A DNA stretch of 58,072 nucleotides, taken from NCBI GenBank assembly GCA_040394195.1, contig JBEBSR010000010.1:1-58072 (forward strand), read 5' to 3'. Below are positions 26,805-35,443 of this stretch, one piece after another (position 1 is the stretch's first letter; every line of letters starts with the position of its first letter). The position numbers and the translations under genes are program-made. The notes beneath the pieces are model-generated. The model was not told where the DNA came from and did not search any database. It saw only the letters and a list, made by a program, of their open reading frames with translations. The DNA comes from Wohlfahrtiimonas larvae_A. GTDB lineage: Bacteria > Pseudomonadota > Gammaproteobacteria > Cardiobacteriales > Wohlfahrtiimonadaceae.

Positions 26805-28166
26805 ATGGAAACAACGCTACACTCACGTAAGTTTAAATTTAGTTTGGGCGTACAAATTATGATTGCTTTAGTTTTTGGCATCATTGTTGGCTCAATTTTA
26901 CATGGTAGTACAAACCAAGCTTGGGTGATCGATAATATATTGAACCCAGCAGGGCAAATTTTCATCAAAATGATCCAGATGATTGTTGTGCCAATTGTGA
27001 TTTCAACTTTAATTGTTGGTATTGCAGGGGTTGGCGATACAAAAAAATTGGGTAAATTAGGCTTAAAAACCATTATATATTTTGAAGTTGTTACAACAGT
27101 TGCAATTATTTTGGGCATATTTTTGGCAAATGTATTCCAACCAGGTGTTGGCATTAATATGCAAGAATTATCAGCAGTTGATATTTCATCCTATCAAGCA
27201 ACAACAGCTGCAATTGAATCGAGCCATCATGGCATTGCGGATACATTGTTATCCATTGTGCCACATAACGTTATTTCGTCTATGGCAGAAGGGGATATGT
27301 TACCTGTGATCTTCTTTGCTGTATTATTTGGCATGGGATTATCATCCTTGCCAGCAGAGAAAAAAGAACCGTTATTGAATGTATTGAACAGTGTTTCTGA
27401 AACAATGTTTAAAGTTACCAATATGATCATGCTCTATGCGCCAATTGGTGTATTTGCATTGATCAGTGCAACAGTTGCAACTTTTGGCTTTGCATCATTA
27501 TATCCATTGATTAAATTAGTTTTATTGGTTTATGGCGCTATTATTTTCTTTGCAGTTGTTGTGTTAGGTGGGATTGCTTACTACTTTAAAATCAATATTT
27601 TCACAATTATGAAGTTGTTGAAAGATGAATTATTACTGGCATATTCAACAGCAAGTTCTGAAACTGTTTTACCAAGAATGATGGATAAACTCACGCAATA
27701 TGGTGTGCCAAGCTCGATTACAAGTTTTGTTGTGCCAATTGGTTATTCATTTAATTTAGATGGCTCAACGCTATATCAAAGTATTGCAGCAATCTTTATT
27801 GCACAGTTATATGGCATTGAATTAAGTTTAATGCAGGAAATTATTTTAGTTTTCACGTTAATGCTCACTTCTAAAGGCATTGCTGGCGTTCCTGGTGTTT
27901 CATTTGTTGTGTTATTAGCAACATTGGGCAGCGTTGGTATTCCAGTGACAGGTTTAGCATTCATTGCAGGTGTGGATCGTATTTTAGATATGGCGCGCAC
28001 AGCTTTGAATGTTGTGGGTAATGCATTGGCGGCGATTATTATTGCAAAATGGGAAAATTGTTTTGATGCTGAAAAAGCTAAAAATTACTTTGTAGAAGCA
28101 CAAGAAACAGAAAAAACAACAGAAAAAACAACAGAAGAAAAATTAGTGTTAAATTTGGATTCTTAG
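26805..28166 (+). CDS. gltP: Dicarboxylate/amino acid:cation symporter (GltP/DctA family)
   Basis: 453 residues of the DAACS family with about eight membrane helices and two hairpins. The serine-rich hairpin is YSTASSETVLPRM. NLDGSTLYQSIAAIFIAQ and the substrate-binding helix near GVDRILDMARTALNVVGNALA are present. SSETVLP and the MARTxxNVxG form suggest glutamate/aspartate or related amino acids; C4-dicarboxylates cannot be excluded. The C-terminal tail holds a short repeat of Glu, Lys and Thr (EKTTEKTTEEK) encoded by a 15-base tandem repeat. It is transcribed alone with a bidirectional terminator behind it. Confidence 0.88.
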   Translation: METTLHSRKFKFSLGVQIMIALVFGIIVGSILHGSTNQAWVIDNILNPAGQIFIKMIQMIVVPIVISTLIVGIAGVGDTKKLGKLGLKTIIYFEVVTTVAIILGIFLANVFQPGVGINMQELSAVDISSYQATTAAIESSHHGIADTLLSIVPHNVISSMAEGDMLPVIFFAVLFGMGLSSLPAEKKEPLLNVLNSVSETMFKVTNMIMLYAPIGVFALISATVATFGFASLYPLIKLVLLVYGAIIFFAVVVLGGIAYYFKINIFTIMKLLKDELLLAYSTASSETVLPRMMDKLTQYGVPSSITSFVVPIGYSFNLDGSTLYQSIAAIFIAQLYGIELSLMQEIILVFTLMLTSKGIAGVPGVSFVVLLATLGSVGIPVTGLAFIAGVDRILDMARTALNVVGNALAAIIIAKWENCFDAEKAKNYFVEAQETEKTTEKTTEEKLVLNLDS

Positions 28167-28183
28167 AAATGATATAGGCAATA

Positions 28184-28210
28184 AAAAGCCCTAGTACTGC
28201 TAGGGCTTTT
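28184..28210. terminator. Bidirectional terminator between gltP and guaD
   Basis: An 11-bp perfect stem (AAAAGCCCTAG with CTAGGGCTTTT) around a TACTG loop; the A/T ends suit both strands. Confidence 0.92.
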
Positions 28211-28227
28211 GCACATGGTCGATATAA

Positions 28228-29529
28228 TTAATAAACTTTTTTACCTGCGATATAAGTGGCTGCAATGGCACGATCATCACCCAATGTCATTTGAATGAAT
28301 AATGCTTCTTCTAAGCTATTGGCATAACGCATTCTGTAATCAATGATAGGTGTAGATTTTAAGTTAATGACAGCCAAGTCTGCTTCCATACCAACTGCGA
28401 TTGTTCCAACTTTATCTTGTAATGATAGTGCTTCAGCTGTTCCACGCGTTGCCAAATAAAATGTATGTAAGGCAGAGTAGGGCGAACCATTCATTTGGGC
28501 TGCTTTATAAGCTTCATTCATCGTTTGTAGGATAGAGAAGCTTGTACCCGCACCTAAATCTGTCCCTAAACCAACTTTAATCGGACGATTATTCGCTTTT
28601 GCATGATTCACATTAAAAGCACCAGAACCTAAAAAGAAGTTAGAGGTTGGGCAGTGAGCAACAGCAGCACCACGTTCATTCAATACATGCAATTCACGAT
28701 CAGTTAAATGTACGCCGTGACCATAAATCGCGCGTTCACGCAATAAACCATAACGATCATAAGCATCGGTATAATCTAAAGCTTCAGGGAATAATTCTTT
28801 CACCCAAGCAATTTCACCAATGTTTTCTGAAACATGAGATTGAATCAAAGTGTCTGGAAATTCTTGCGCTAAACTTCCCACCATTTCTAATTGTTCATGT
28901 GTGGATGTTGGGATGAATCTAGGTGTAATCACATATTCAGCACGGCCTTTTTTGTGCCATTTTTCAATCAAAGCTTTGGATTCGTCATAAGCTTTTTGTG
29001 GCGTATCTAATAAAGCTTCAGGAGCATTGCGATCCATACAAACTTTACCCGCCATGATGCGCATATTGTATTTTTCAGCTTCTTCAAAAATAGCATCCAC
29101 AGATTGCGGGAAAATCGTACAGAAAACTGTAGAGCTTGTGACGCCATTGCGATGCTGTTCTTTTAAGAAAATTTCTGCAACTTCCTTGGCATGATCTTTA
29201 TCTTTAAAACCTTGTTCAGCAATGAAAGTATAGTTATTCAACCAATCAATTAACTGCTCACCATAAGATGCAATGATCTCTGTTTGTGGGTAATGAACGT
29301 GGCTATCAATGAAGCCTGCTGTGATGATGCTATCTGTATAGCGCTCAATGGCAATATCACCTAATGTTGGTAATAGTTTATCAGCATCATCCATTGCGAT
29401 AATTTTGCCATTTTCCATCACAATGATGGCATCTTCTTTATAGATTAAACACTCTTCCATAGGATGGAAAAAAGGGTCTTTTTGGAATGTTAAAAGTGCG
29501 CCACGAATGGCAGTTTTATTTGGTTGCAT
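28228..29529 (-). CDS. guaD: Guanine deaminase
   Basis: 433 residues of the amidohydrolase superfamily. GuaD converts guanine to xanthine and ammonia in purine breakdown. The zinc motif is IDSHVHYPQ. The guanine deaminase-specific region reads VAHCPTSNFFLGSG, and VGLGTDLGAG holds the late Asp ligand. I place the start at the ATG giving MQPNK, which has AGGA 6-10 bases upstream; seven codons of the longer frame lie across that site. It is transcribed divergently from a MarR-family gene across 121 bp that carry an inverted repeat, so the regulator may control guaD. Confidence 0.93.
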   Translation of the reverse strand: MQPNKTAIRGALLTFQKDPFFHPMEECLIYKEDAIIVMENGKIIAMDDADKLLPTLGDIAIERYTDSIITAGFIDSHVHYPQTEIIASYGEQLIDWLNNYTFIAEQGFKDKDHAKEVAEIFLKEQHRNGVTSSTVFCTIFPQSVDAIFEEAEKYNMRIMAGKVCMDRNAPEALLDTPQKAYDESKALIEKWHKKGRAEYVITPRFIPTSTHEQLEMVGSLAQEFPDTLIQSHVSENIGEIAWVKELFPEALDYTDAYDRYGLLRERAIYGHGVHLTDRELHVLNERGAAVAHCPTSNFFLGSGAFNVNHAKANNRPIKVGLGTDLGAGTSFSILQTMNEAYKAAQMNGSPYSALHTFYLATRGTAEALSLQDKVGTIAVGMEADLAVINLKSTPIIDYRMRYANSLEEALFIQMTLGDDRAIAATYIAGKKVY

Positions 29530-29616
29530 TGTGATTCCTAGATAAATCATAATTTTTTAAACAGCCACTCTATCTAAAATTTGTTTTTAGGTAAAGATTC
29601 CTTGGTAAGATTTAGG

Positions 29617-29636
29617 TATGATAGTCATAAATCATA
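29617..29636. promoter_or_regulatory. Inverted repeat between guaD and marR, candidate MarR operator
   Basis: TATGAT (29617-29622) and ATCATA (29631-29636) form a perfect 6-bp inverted repeat with an 8-bp spacer, 15 bp before the MarR start. MarR-family proteins bind repeats of this size and often lie divergently next to their targets. Binding is inferred. Confidence 0.45.
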
Positions 29637-29650
29637 GGTAATAGAGTGAC

Positions 29651-30148
29651 ATGGAAAATAAAAGAGATTTGATTGATACGATCGTATCAGATTGGGAAAG
29701 TATTGGTTCAACATTGAACACGGATGGCACAGAGGTTGTGGGTAGAATTGTGCGCCTATCCACATTGATCAGCCGTAGAGTTGAAGAAAATTTAGCAAAG
29801 TATGAACTCACAGCAGGTGAGTTTGATGTATTGGCGGCATTATTGCGTGCGGATAATCATTCATTAGCGCCGTTTGAATTGCAGGATTTAATGCTCGTTT
29901 CGTCAGGTGGATTATCCAATCGTATGAAACGTTTGGAAAAATATGGCTGGATTTCGCGTGCACAAGCTAAAGTGGATGGTCGTGGTGTTGCTGTTAAACT
30001 TACACCAAAAGGTAAAGCCTTGATTGAGGAAGCTTCCATTTCTCATTTGGCATTAGAAAATGAATTGATTGCATCCATGAATAAAGCAGATGCTGAATCA
30101 TTACAGCATCTGCTTCGTGGATTGTTATTGGTATTGGATCAAAAGTAA
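29651..30148 (+). CDS. MarR-family transcriptional regulator
   Basis: 165 residues with a winged helix. LTAGEFDVLAALLRAD begins the DNA-binding domain, LMLVSSGGLSNRMKRLEKYGWI is the recognition helix, and RGVAVKLTPKGKALIEE is the wing. The SSGGLSNRMKRLE form is common in MarR proteins that act as ligand-releasable repressors. The neighbouring divergent guaD and the inverted repeat upstream suggest autoregulation and control of guaD. Its stop codon abuts the stop of the convergent DadA-like gene with no base between them. Confidence 0.88.
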   Translation: MENKRDLIDTIVSDWESIGSTLNTDGTEVVGRIVRLSTLISRRVEENLAKYELTAGEFDVLAALLRADNHSLAPFELQDLMLVSSGGLSNRMKRLEKYGWISRAQAKVDGRGVAVKLTPKGKALIEEASISHLALENELIASMNKADAESLQHLLRGLLLVLDQK

Positions 30149-31387
30149 TTAAGGCAAACTTAACCCTGTTAAATCAATAGGGGATTGGTTTTGGCAAATG
30201 AGCGCAGATAATACAGCTGCGCTGCCTGCTGCCAATGTGAAGCCCAAGCTACCATGACCAACGTTTAACCATAAATTGTTATAACGAGTTTTACCCAAAA
30301 TTGGTGGACCTTTTGGTGTAGAAGGACGCAAGCCTGCCCATATATCCGCTTCATCCACACCTTGAAGCTCAGGGAATGTTGATTTCACCATTTTCTTTAA
30401 AGCATTGATACGGTTTTGGCGGATCGATGTATCATAGCCAATATCTACCATCGCAGCGATTCTTAAGCGATCGCCTAATTTTGCATACACAGTTTTATGA
30501 CCATAATCTGTCACGCTTGCATTAGGCACAATACCACTTTCTTTTGGGAATGGCACAGTTAAGCTGTAACCTTTTAATGGATAAATAGGCAATTTAATAT
30601 CCATAGGATTCAATAATTCTGTTGCACCATTGCCTGATGCAATCACTAATTCTTGCACATCCATTGAACCTTTCGTTGTAGTAATGCTATGAATCGCATC
30701 GCTGCCATGCATAGCTGTCACTTTGGTATTCGTCATCAAAGTGAATAGGTCAGATTCTTTGAGCTTATTGAGTAATGCAACACAATAGAGATAAGCATCA
30801 GCTGTTTCATCATTCGGTGCATAAATTGCACCTTTTAAATCAGCATAAGCATGCTTCAATGATGGCTCTTTTTCAATGATTTGATCTTTATTCAAAACTT
30901 CTTGGAATTCAGGATCAATTTTGGATGCTGCTTTATCAAAATCTGATTGATGGCGATGAATGATCATCTTGCCTGATTTCTTCCAACAGAAATCATCTAA
31001 ATTGTCATTTTCGCGCCAATCTTGTAAGACATCTTGACTCAAAAGGGATAACCTAAGGATATGGGCACCATTAATTTTATTGGTTTTTTGGTTACATGCC
31101 AATGTGAATTGCATCAACCATTGCCATTGCTCTAAAGAGAAGCGAAAACGTAGATTCAATGGAGAATCTGATTGGCCTAACCATTGAATGCCTTGTAATG
31201 GCACGCCTTTATCAGCGAGAGGCGAAACGTAGCGGTAGCTTAATTGTGCACCATTGGCGAAGCTAGCGCCTTTGCCAACACCATCTTCTTGATCAATCAA
31301 CGTCACTTTTTGGCCTGCTTTTACTAAAGCATATGCCAAAGAAATACCAATAACACCGCCCCCGATGATGGTGATTGTTCGCTCCAT
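30149..31387 (-). CDS. FAD-dependent D-amino acid dehydrogenase-like oxidoreductase
   Basis: 412 residues of the DAO superfamily. The N-terminal FAD-binding motif is IIGGGVIGISLAYAL. The DadA-like block GQKVTLIDQEDGVGKGASFANG follows. WAGLRPSTPKGPPILG and LWLNVGHGSLGFTLAAGSA close the C-terminal FAD-binding part, as in DadA. It probably oxidises a D-amino acid to its keto acid and passes electrons to the respiratory chain. Downstream of gltS and lysR on the same strand, it may belong to one unit with them. Substrate specificity is not fixed by the sequence. Confidence 0.85.
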   Translation of the reverse strand: MERTITIIGGGVIGISLAYALVKAGQKVTLIDQEDGVGKGASFANGAQLSYRYVSPLADKGVPLQGIQWLGQSDSPLNLRFRFSLEQWQWLMQFTLACNQKTNKINGAHILRLSLLSQDVLQDWRENDNLDDFCWKKSGKMIIHRHQSDFDKAASKIDPEFQEVLNKDQIIEKEPSLKHAYADLKGAIYAPNDETADAYLYCVALLNKLKESDLFTLMTNTKVTAMHGSDAIHSITTTKGSMDVQELVIASGNGATELLNPMDIKLPIYPLKGYSLTVPFPKESGIVPNASVTDYGHKTVYAKLGDRLRIAAMVDIGYDTSIRQNRINALKKMVKSTFPELQGVDEADIWAGLRPSTPKGPPILGKTRYNNLWLNVGHGSLGFTLAAGSAAVLSALICQNQSPIDLTGLSLP

Positions 31388-31456
31388 AACATCCTCATAT
31401 CTTTTATTGAAACATTGAGAATCATTAGAGCGAATTATAGGGCTTCATACAATTGA

Positions 31457-32350
31457 TTAGTTTTCGTTAGGGTATAACTTTTGGTTAAGTAGTTTTGTCT
31501 TTTTTTCTAGGTAACTTTTCAGCATTTTCTGATAATTATGCGCCGCTTGAGAGAGCACCATATCTGATCTGTATAACAAACAGATATCCAAATACATGGC
31601 AGGCTCTAGTGGATAGATCATAGATTCAGGCAGAATTTGTTCCGCTGAGAAAATATCGCAGATCGTGCATCCTTGTGATAATTTCACAAATCCAGCTGCC
31701 ATATAATAAGTTTGTACATTTAAACGTGGTGATTGGAATTGGCGATGCTGTACGATTAATTGTGCTAATGAATCAGCACCAGGATGAATCCAGCGAGAGA
31801 GATCAATGTCATCAATTTTAACAGGTGATTCGTTTGGCTGGCTGTCAATATAAGCTAACGGTACTTTTGCCAATGGAACGACAGTGATATTAGGATTACT
31901 TACATGTTGAAAAGTGATGGCAAAATCGAGATCACATTTTGCTAAGCGCTGTAGCATCGTTTCAGTGTGATCCGTACTGACATCGATTTTAATGGCAGGG
32001 TTCTCTTGAATGAATTGCGTAGTAATGGCAGGCATTAAGCTTAAGCCCAAGCTTGGAATGCAAGCAATGGATAATCGGCCTTCAGGATTAATGGCAAGAT
32101 TATCTGCCAATTCTTTCAAATGACCGAGTTCACTGTAAATGGATTGCGCTTTATCAAAGAGAATATGCGCTTCTTTTGTGGGGATTAATTTGCCACTTTT
32201 ACGCTCAAACAGGCTAAATCCTAAGCGAAGCTCTGCATGTTTTAAAGCTTTACTCGCAGCAGGCTGAGAGATACAAAGCATCTCTGCCGCTTTGGTTAAA
32301 GAGCCACATAACATAATGGCATAGAAAATTTCGAGATGTCTGAGCGTCAT
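31457..32350 (-). CDS. LysR-family transcriptional regulator
   Basis: 297 residues. The N-terminal helix-turn-helix covers residues 1-60 (GSLTKAAEMLCISQPAASKALKHAE), and the effector-binding domain begins around residue 90 (RLSIACIPSLGLSLMP). It lies between gltS (62 bp upstream) and the DadA-like gene (69 bp downstream), all on one strand, so it probably regulates one of them in response to an amino acid. The ligand is unknown. It resembles regulators that sit next to D-amino acid or opine oxidases. Confidence 0.88.
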   Translation of the reverse strand: MTLRHLEIFYAIMLCGSLTKAAEMLCISQPAASKALKHAELRLGFSLFERKSGKLIPTKEAHILFDKAQSIYSELGHLKELADNLAINPEGRLSIACIPSLGLSLMPAITTQFIQENPAIKIDVSTDHTETMLQRLAKCDLDFAITFQHVSNPNITVVPLAKVPLAYIDSQPNESPVKIDDIDLSRWIHPGADSLAQLIVQHRQFQSPRLNVQTYYMAAGFVKLSQGCTICDIFSAEQILPESMIYPLEPAMYLDICLLYRSDMVLSQAAHNYQKMLKSYLEKKTKLLNQKLYPNEN

Positions 32351-32412
32351 AAACCCACTGAAGTGATTAAACTAAAGTGGGTATTTTAACGCATATTGAT
32401 GTTTAGATGTGA

Positions 32413-33618
32413 TTAACCACCTAATTTAGAACCAATTTCAATGAAGATCTTGATCAATGCACTGTTTGAGATGTCCACGAAGAACGCTCCCACCATTGGT
32501 ACAATCAAGAATGCTTTATGTGAAGGGCCAAATACTTTAGTGATGGCTTGCATGTTTGCGATTGCTGTTGGTGTTGCACCTAAACCAAATCCACAGTGAC
32601 CCGCACTCATTACGATTGCATCGTAGTTGCTGCCCATTACGCGGAATGTTACATAGATTGCAAATAGCGCCATAACAACTGTTTGAATCGCAATGATGAT
32701 TAAGATTGGTGCTGCTAAACCTGCTAATTGTGCTAGTTTTAATGACATCAATGCCATTGCTAAGAAGAATGATAATGCAACGTTGCCTAATACATCAATA
32801 GTTTCATCAGAAACTTGTCTACGGAATATGTGAGTTACGATATTGCGTAAAATTACACCTGAGAATAAACACCATACAAATGTAGGCATTTGCATGATTG
32901 TATCTTTTGTTAATACATCTAAATAACTACCAACGCTGATGCTGATTGCCAACATGCCGACAGTTTCAGTGATGCTTGCAGTGTTTACTTTACGCTTAGC
33001 TGTTGGCTCTTCAAATGCTTCTTGCACTTCATATTCAGCTTCATTTTTTGGTTGTTTAACTTTTTTCAATAAATGACGTGCAACAGGGCCACCGATTAAA
33101 CCACCTAGAACTAAACCGAAAGTTGCACAAGCCATTGCTAATTCTACTGCGCCTTCTAAGCCATATTTCTCAGCTAAAACTGTTCCCCAAGCTGCACCAT
33201 TACCATGCCCACCTGTTAATGTGATTGAACCTGCGATTAAACCATAGAATGGATTTTGACCCAATGCAACTGCTAAGCCCATGCCAACGATGTTTTGTAC
33301 AACGATCATCGCACTTACAGCAATTACGAAAATCACTAAAGGTTTACCACCTTGGATTAAGCGAGAGAAATCCGCACTCAAGCCGATAGATGTGAAGAAT
33401 ACAATCATCAGCATCGTTTGTAAGCCACCATCGAAACCAAAGCTAATGCCTGTTGTTTCTGATAACACTAATAAGCCAATCGCAACAATGAAGCCGCCTG
33501 CTACAGCTTCTGGAATGTGGTTATTTCTTAAAAAGCCAATGTGTCTGACTAATACTGTTCCTAATAGCAAAACAATCGTTGCTGCTACTAATGTTAAATA
33601 CGAATTTAACTGAATCAT
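32413..33618 (-). CDS. gltS: Sodium/glutamate symporter GltS
   Basis: 401 residues with about ten membrane helices and the two conserved GltS pore regions, TLTGGHGNGAAWG (about residue 146) and the C-terminal SAGHCGFGLGATPTAIANM. It takes up glutamate with sodium. I place the start at the ATG giving MIQLNSY, because AGGAGG lies 6 bases before it; an upstream in-frame ATG would overlap that site. A perfect FNR-type box lies about 66 bp upstream of this start, which suggests oxygen-dependent expression. Confidence 0.95.
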   Translation of the reverse strand: MIQLNSYLTLVAATIVLLLGTVLVRHIGFLRNNHIPEAVAGGFIVAIGLLVLSETTGISFGFDGGLQTMLMIVFFTSIGLSADFSRLIQGGKPLVIFVIAVSAMIVVQNIVGMGLAVALGQNPFYGLIAGSITLTGGHGNGAAWGTVLAEKYGLEGAVELAMACATFGLVLGGLIGGPVARHLLKKVKQPKNEAEYEVQEAFEEPTAKRKVNTASITETVGMLAISISVGSYLDVLTKDTIMQMPTFVWCLFSGVILRNIVTHIFRRQVSDETIDVLGNVALSFFLAMALMSLKLAQLAGLAAPILIIIAIQTVVMALFAIYVTFRVMGSNYDAIVMSAGHCGFGLGATPTAIANMQAITKVFGPSHKAFLIVPMVGAFFVDISNSALIKIFIEIGSKLGG

Positions 33619-33677
33619 AGAATCCTCCTGAAAATATAGTGCTGTACTCCGCAACACTTTAACTACACAGAGGCTAC

Positions 33678-33691
33678 TTGATTTTAATCAA
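33678..33691. promoter_or_regulatory. FNR/Anr-type binding site upstream of gltS
   Basis: TTGAT-TTTA-ATCAA matches the FNR/Anr consensus TTGAT-N4-ATCAA at all ten defined positions and lies inside a longer palindrome ACTTGATT-TT-AATCAAGT (33676-33693). Its centre is about 66 bp upstream of the gltS start codon. Whether it activates or represses depends on the transcription start, which I cannot fix. Confidence 0.65.
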
Positions 33692-33868
33692 GTTCGGTAA
33701 TGAGTTTTTGTCGGTAGATCATAACCAAAGGTTATTCTCTCAGAAATATTATGGGAAAGATTTAAACTTTAAAATATTTTAATTGCTATATTTATCAATG
33801 AATAATGTTTTCATATGATTGGTTTTATTGAAAGTAATGCTCAATTGCAATTATGTTGGCAATATCAT

Positions 33869-33893
33869 GTGCTCTTACTATATTTAAGAGCAC
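33869..33893 (-). terminator. 9-bp hairpin downstream of greB
   Basis: GTGCTCTTA pairs with TAAGAGCAC around a 7-nt loop, 40 bp beyond the greB stop codon on the minus strand. It lacks a T tract, so it is only a possible terminator. The rest of 33694-33932 shows nothing else I can support. Confidence 0.45.
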
Positions 33894-33932
33894 GATAGTA
33901 AATTTAGATGAATTTGTAGTTTAATCGTAAGA

Positions 33933-34418
33933 TTAATTGTCGGGCTTGTAGTTATAAATGATCTCTTCAATGATCCAAGTTTTTTGGTTAAGATCAGTTT
34001 TAACTAAGATATCATCACCATTTTCTTTGCCTAAGCAAGCACGCGCCATTGGCGAATCGATCGAAGTATATTTTCTATTGTGATAGATTTCATCAGGACC
34101 AACGATTCGGAAGAATAACTCATTGTCATCATCATCACTTAATCTCACCCAAGCACCAAAATAGACTTTGCCTTCTTGTTCAGGTGAATAATCCACAATG
34201 CGAAGAACTTCTAAACGCTTGGTTAAATGATGAATTCTGCGGTCAATGCCACGTAATTTATGTTTGTTTTCTTTATAATCTGCATTTTCACTACGATCGC
34301 CCAAGCTCGCTGCCCATGCCACTTTTTGGGTAATTTCAGGGCGTTCTTCATGCCATAAAAAGCGCAACTCTTCTTGTAAAATTTCCATGCCACCGCGCGT
34401 GACCAAGTTTGTTTTCAT
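33933..34418 (-). CDS. greB: Transcript cleavage factor GreB
   Basis: 161 residues. GreB rescues backtracked RNA polymerase by stimulating cleavage of the nascent RNA. The N-terminal coiled coil holds the acidic tip WAASLGDRSENADY (Asp and Glu that reach the active site). YKENKHKLRGIDRRIHHL and the C-terminal FKBP-like domain around GAWVRLSDDDDNELFFRIVGPDE distinguish GreB from GreA. It is transcribed alone. Confidence 0.94.
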   Translation of the reverse strand: MKTNLVTRGGMEILQEELRFLWHEERPEITQKVAWAASLGDRSENADYKENKHKLRGIDRRIHHLTKRLEVLRIVDYSPEQEGKVYFGAWVRLSDDDDNELFFRIVGPDEIYHNRKYTSIDSPMARACLGKENGDDILVKTDLNQKTWIIEEIIYNYKPDN

Positions 34419-34470
34419 GTTATTCCACAGTTATTCATTGATATTGTGAGCATCATAGTTTGTTGCGGGA

Positions 34471-34499
34471 AGACAATCAAATTCGTAGTGATATATAAT
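34471..34499 (+). promoter_or_regulatory. Putative promoter of the SUKH-type gene
   Basis: A consensus -10 TATAAT at 34494-34499 lies 55 bp before the start. The -35 region at 17 bp (AGACAA, 34471-34476) is poor. Confidence 0.35.
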
Positions 34500-34554
34500 C
34501 TGCATGAATAATAAAAATAGTACTTAGTATGTTTTCAATTATGGAATATTTGAA

Positions 34555-35043
34555 ATGATGGAACTAGTGACAGAGTTAATTACATTAATAGAATTGGCAA
34601 ATAAAAAAAATGTAGCCTTTTTTCCTACTTATGGAACTTATTTTGATGAATTAGAAATCCAAAGAGCAGAGGAATTATTAAGTGCAAAATTACCTAATTC
34701 ATATAGATGGTTTTTAAAATGCTATGGTAGTGGGGAGATTTTAGGAGATGAGATCTATAGCATTTATCAACGAGGAAATGATTACAATTTAGATGATCTA
34801 TTACCAGGAGGCGATATTCTTTATCAAAATAGAATAACTGATAATTCAAGTTTAAAGCTTTCAGAAAATGATATCATTTTCTTAAACTCTGATTTTTCAG
34901 AAACCTTCTTCTTTAAAGATCAGTCGATAGTGGTTAATGAAACTATTTATGTATCTGTAGATCCCAAATCTAAGCCGATAGTATATGCAAAAGATTTTTA
35001 TGATTTTTTAAGAAAAAAACTTAATGAAATGATGAGTTTTTGA
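34555..35043 (+). CDS. SMI1/KNR4 (SUKH) family protein, probable immunity protein
   Basis: 162 residues, cytosolic. ELEIQRAEELLSAKLPNSYRWFLKCYGSGEI is the SUKH signature near residues 29-60, and the C-terminal DFYDFLRKKL helix also fits. SUKH proteins are usually immunity partners of polymorphic or contact-dependent toxins. No toxin gene is visible nearby, so this is an orphan that may protect against neighbours' toxins. Either of two adjacent ATG codons (34555, 34558) may be used, and the ribosome-binding site is weak. Its base composition looks even more AT-rich than its neighbours, in keeping with acquisition by transfer. Confidence 0.7.
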   Translation: MMELVTELITLIELANKKNVAFFPTYGTYFDELEIQRAEELLSAKLPNSYRWFLKCYGSGEILGDEIYSIYQRGNDYNLDDLLPGGDILYQNRITDNSSLKLSENDIIFLNSDFSETFFFKDQSIVVNETIYVSVDPKSKPIVYAKDFYDFLRKKLNEMMSF

Positions 35044-35067
35044 TTATGAATTTAAAACGAGGTTGAT

Positions 35068-35433
35068 ATGACTGATAAAAAAGAAACAGCGATTCTAGTT
35101 CGTCCACGTATTTATATTGGTGATAATGCCACAATCGGGCCAGGAAAGATCGAGTTATTGAAAGCATTGCAAACAGAATCTTCCATTACAGCGGCTGCGA
35201 AATATCTCAAAATTCCCTATAAAAAAGCATGGAATTTATTGGATGCATTGAATAAAACATTTAATCAGCCAGTGTTTGAAGCACGAGTGGGTGGTAAAGG
35301 TGGTGGTAAAACTGAGTTGACACCAATTGGTATTCAATTAATTAAATCCTATGAAGCTTTAGAGAAAAAACTCAATCAATGTGTTGAAGATGAACTTTTG
35401 GATATTAAAAAATTAACTGAAACTCAACAATAA
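35068..35433 (+). CDS. ModE-type winged-helix regulator without molybdate-binding domain
   Basis: 121 residues. GKIELLKALQTESSITAAAKYLKIPYKKAWNLLDALN is the ModE N-terminal winged helix (about residues 28-64), and GGKGGGKTELTPIGIQLIKSYEALE is the wing and dimer helix. The C-terminal Mop domains that sense molybdate are absent, so it belongs to the short LysR-like HTH proteins annotated beside molybdenum or redox genes. No such genes are close here, so its target is unknown. GAGG precedes the ATG. Confidence 0.8.
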   Translation: MTDKKETAILVRPRIYIGDNATIGPGKIELLKALQTESSITAAAKYLKIPYKKAWNLLDALNKTFNQPVFEARVGGKGGGKTELTPIGIQLIKSYEALEKKLNQCVEDELLDIKKLTETQQ

Positions 35434-35443
35434 AGCTTTATTA

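Noticed and set aside
28095..28140. Tandem repeat at the 3' end of the gltP-like gene as a mobile or regulatory repeat
   Set aside because: It is two copies of a short in-frame unit that encode EKTT in a hydrophilic tail, which fits simple slippage.
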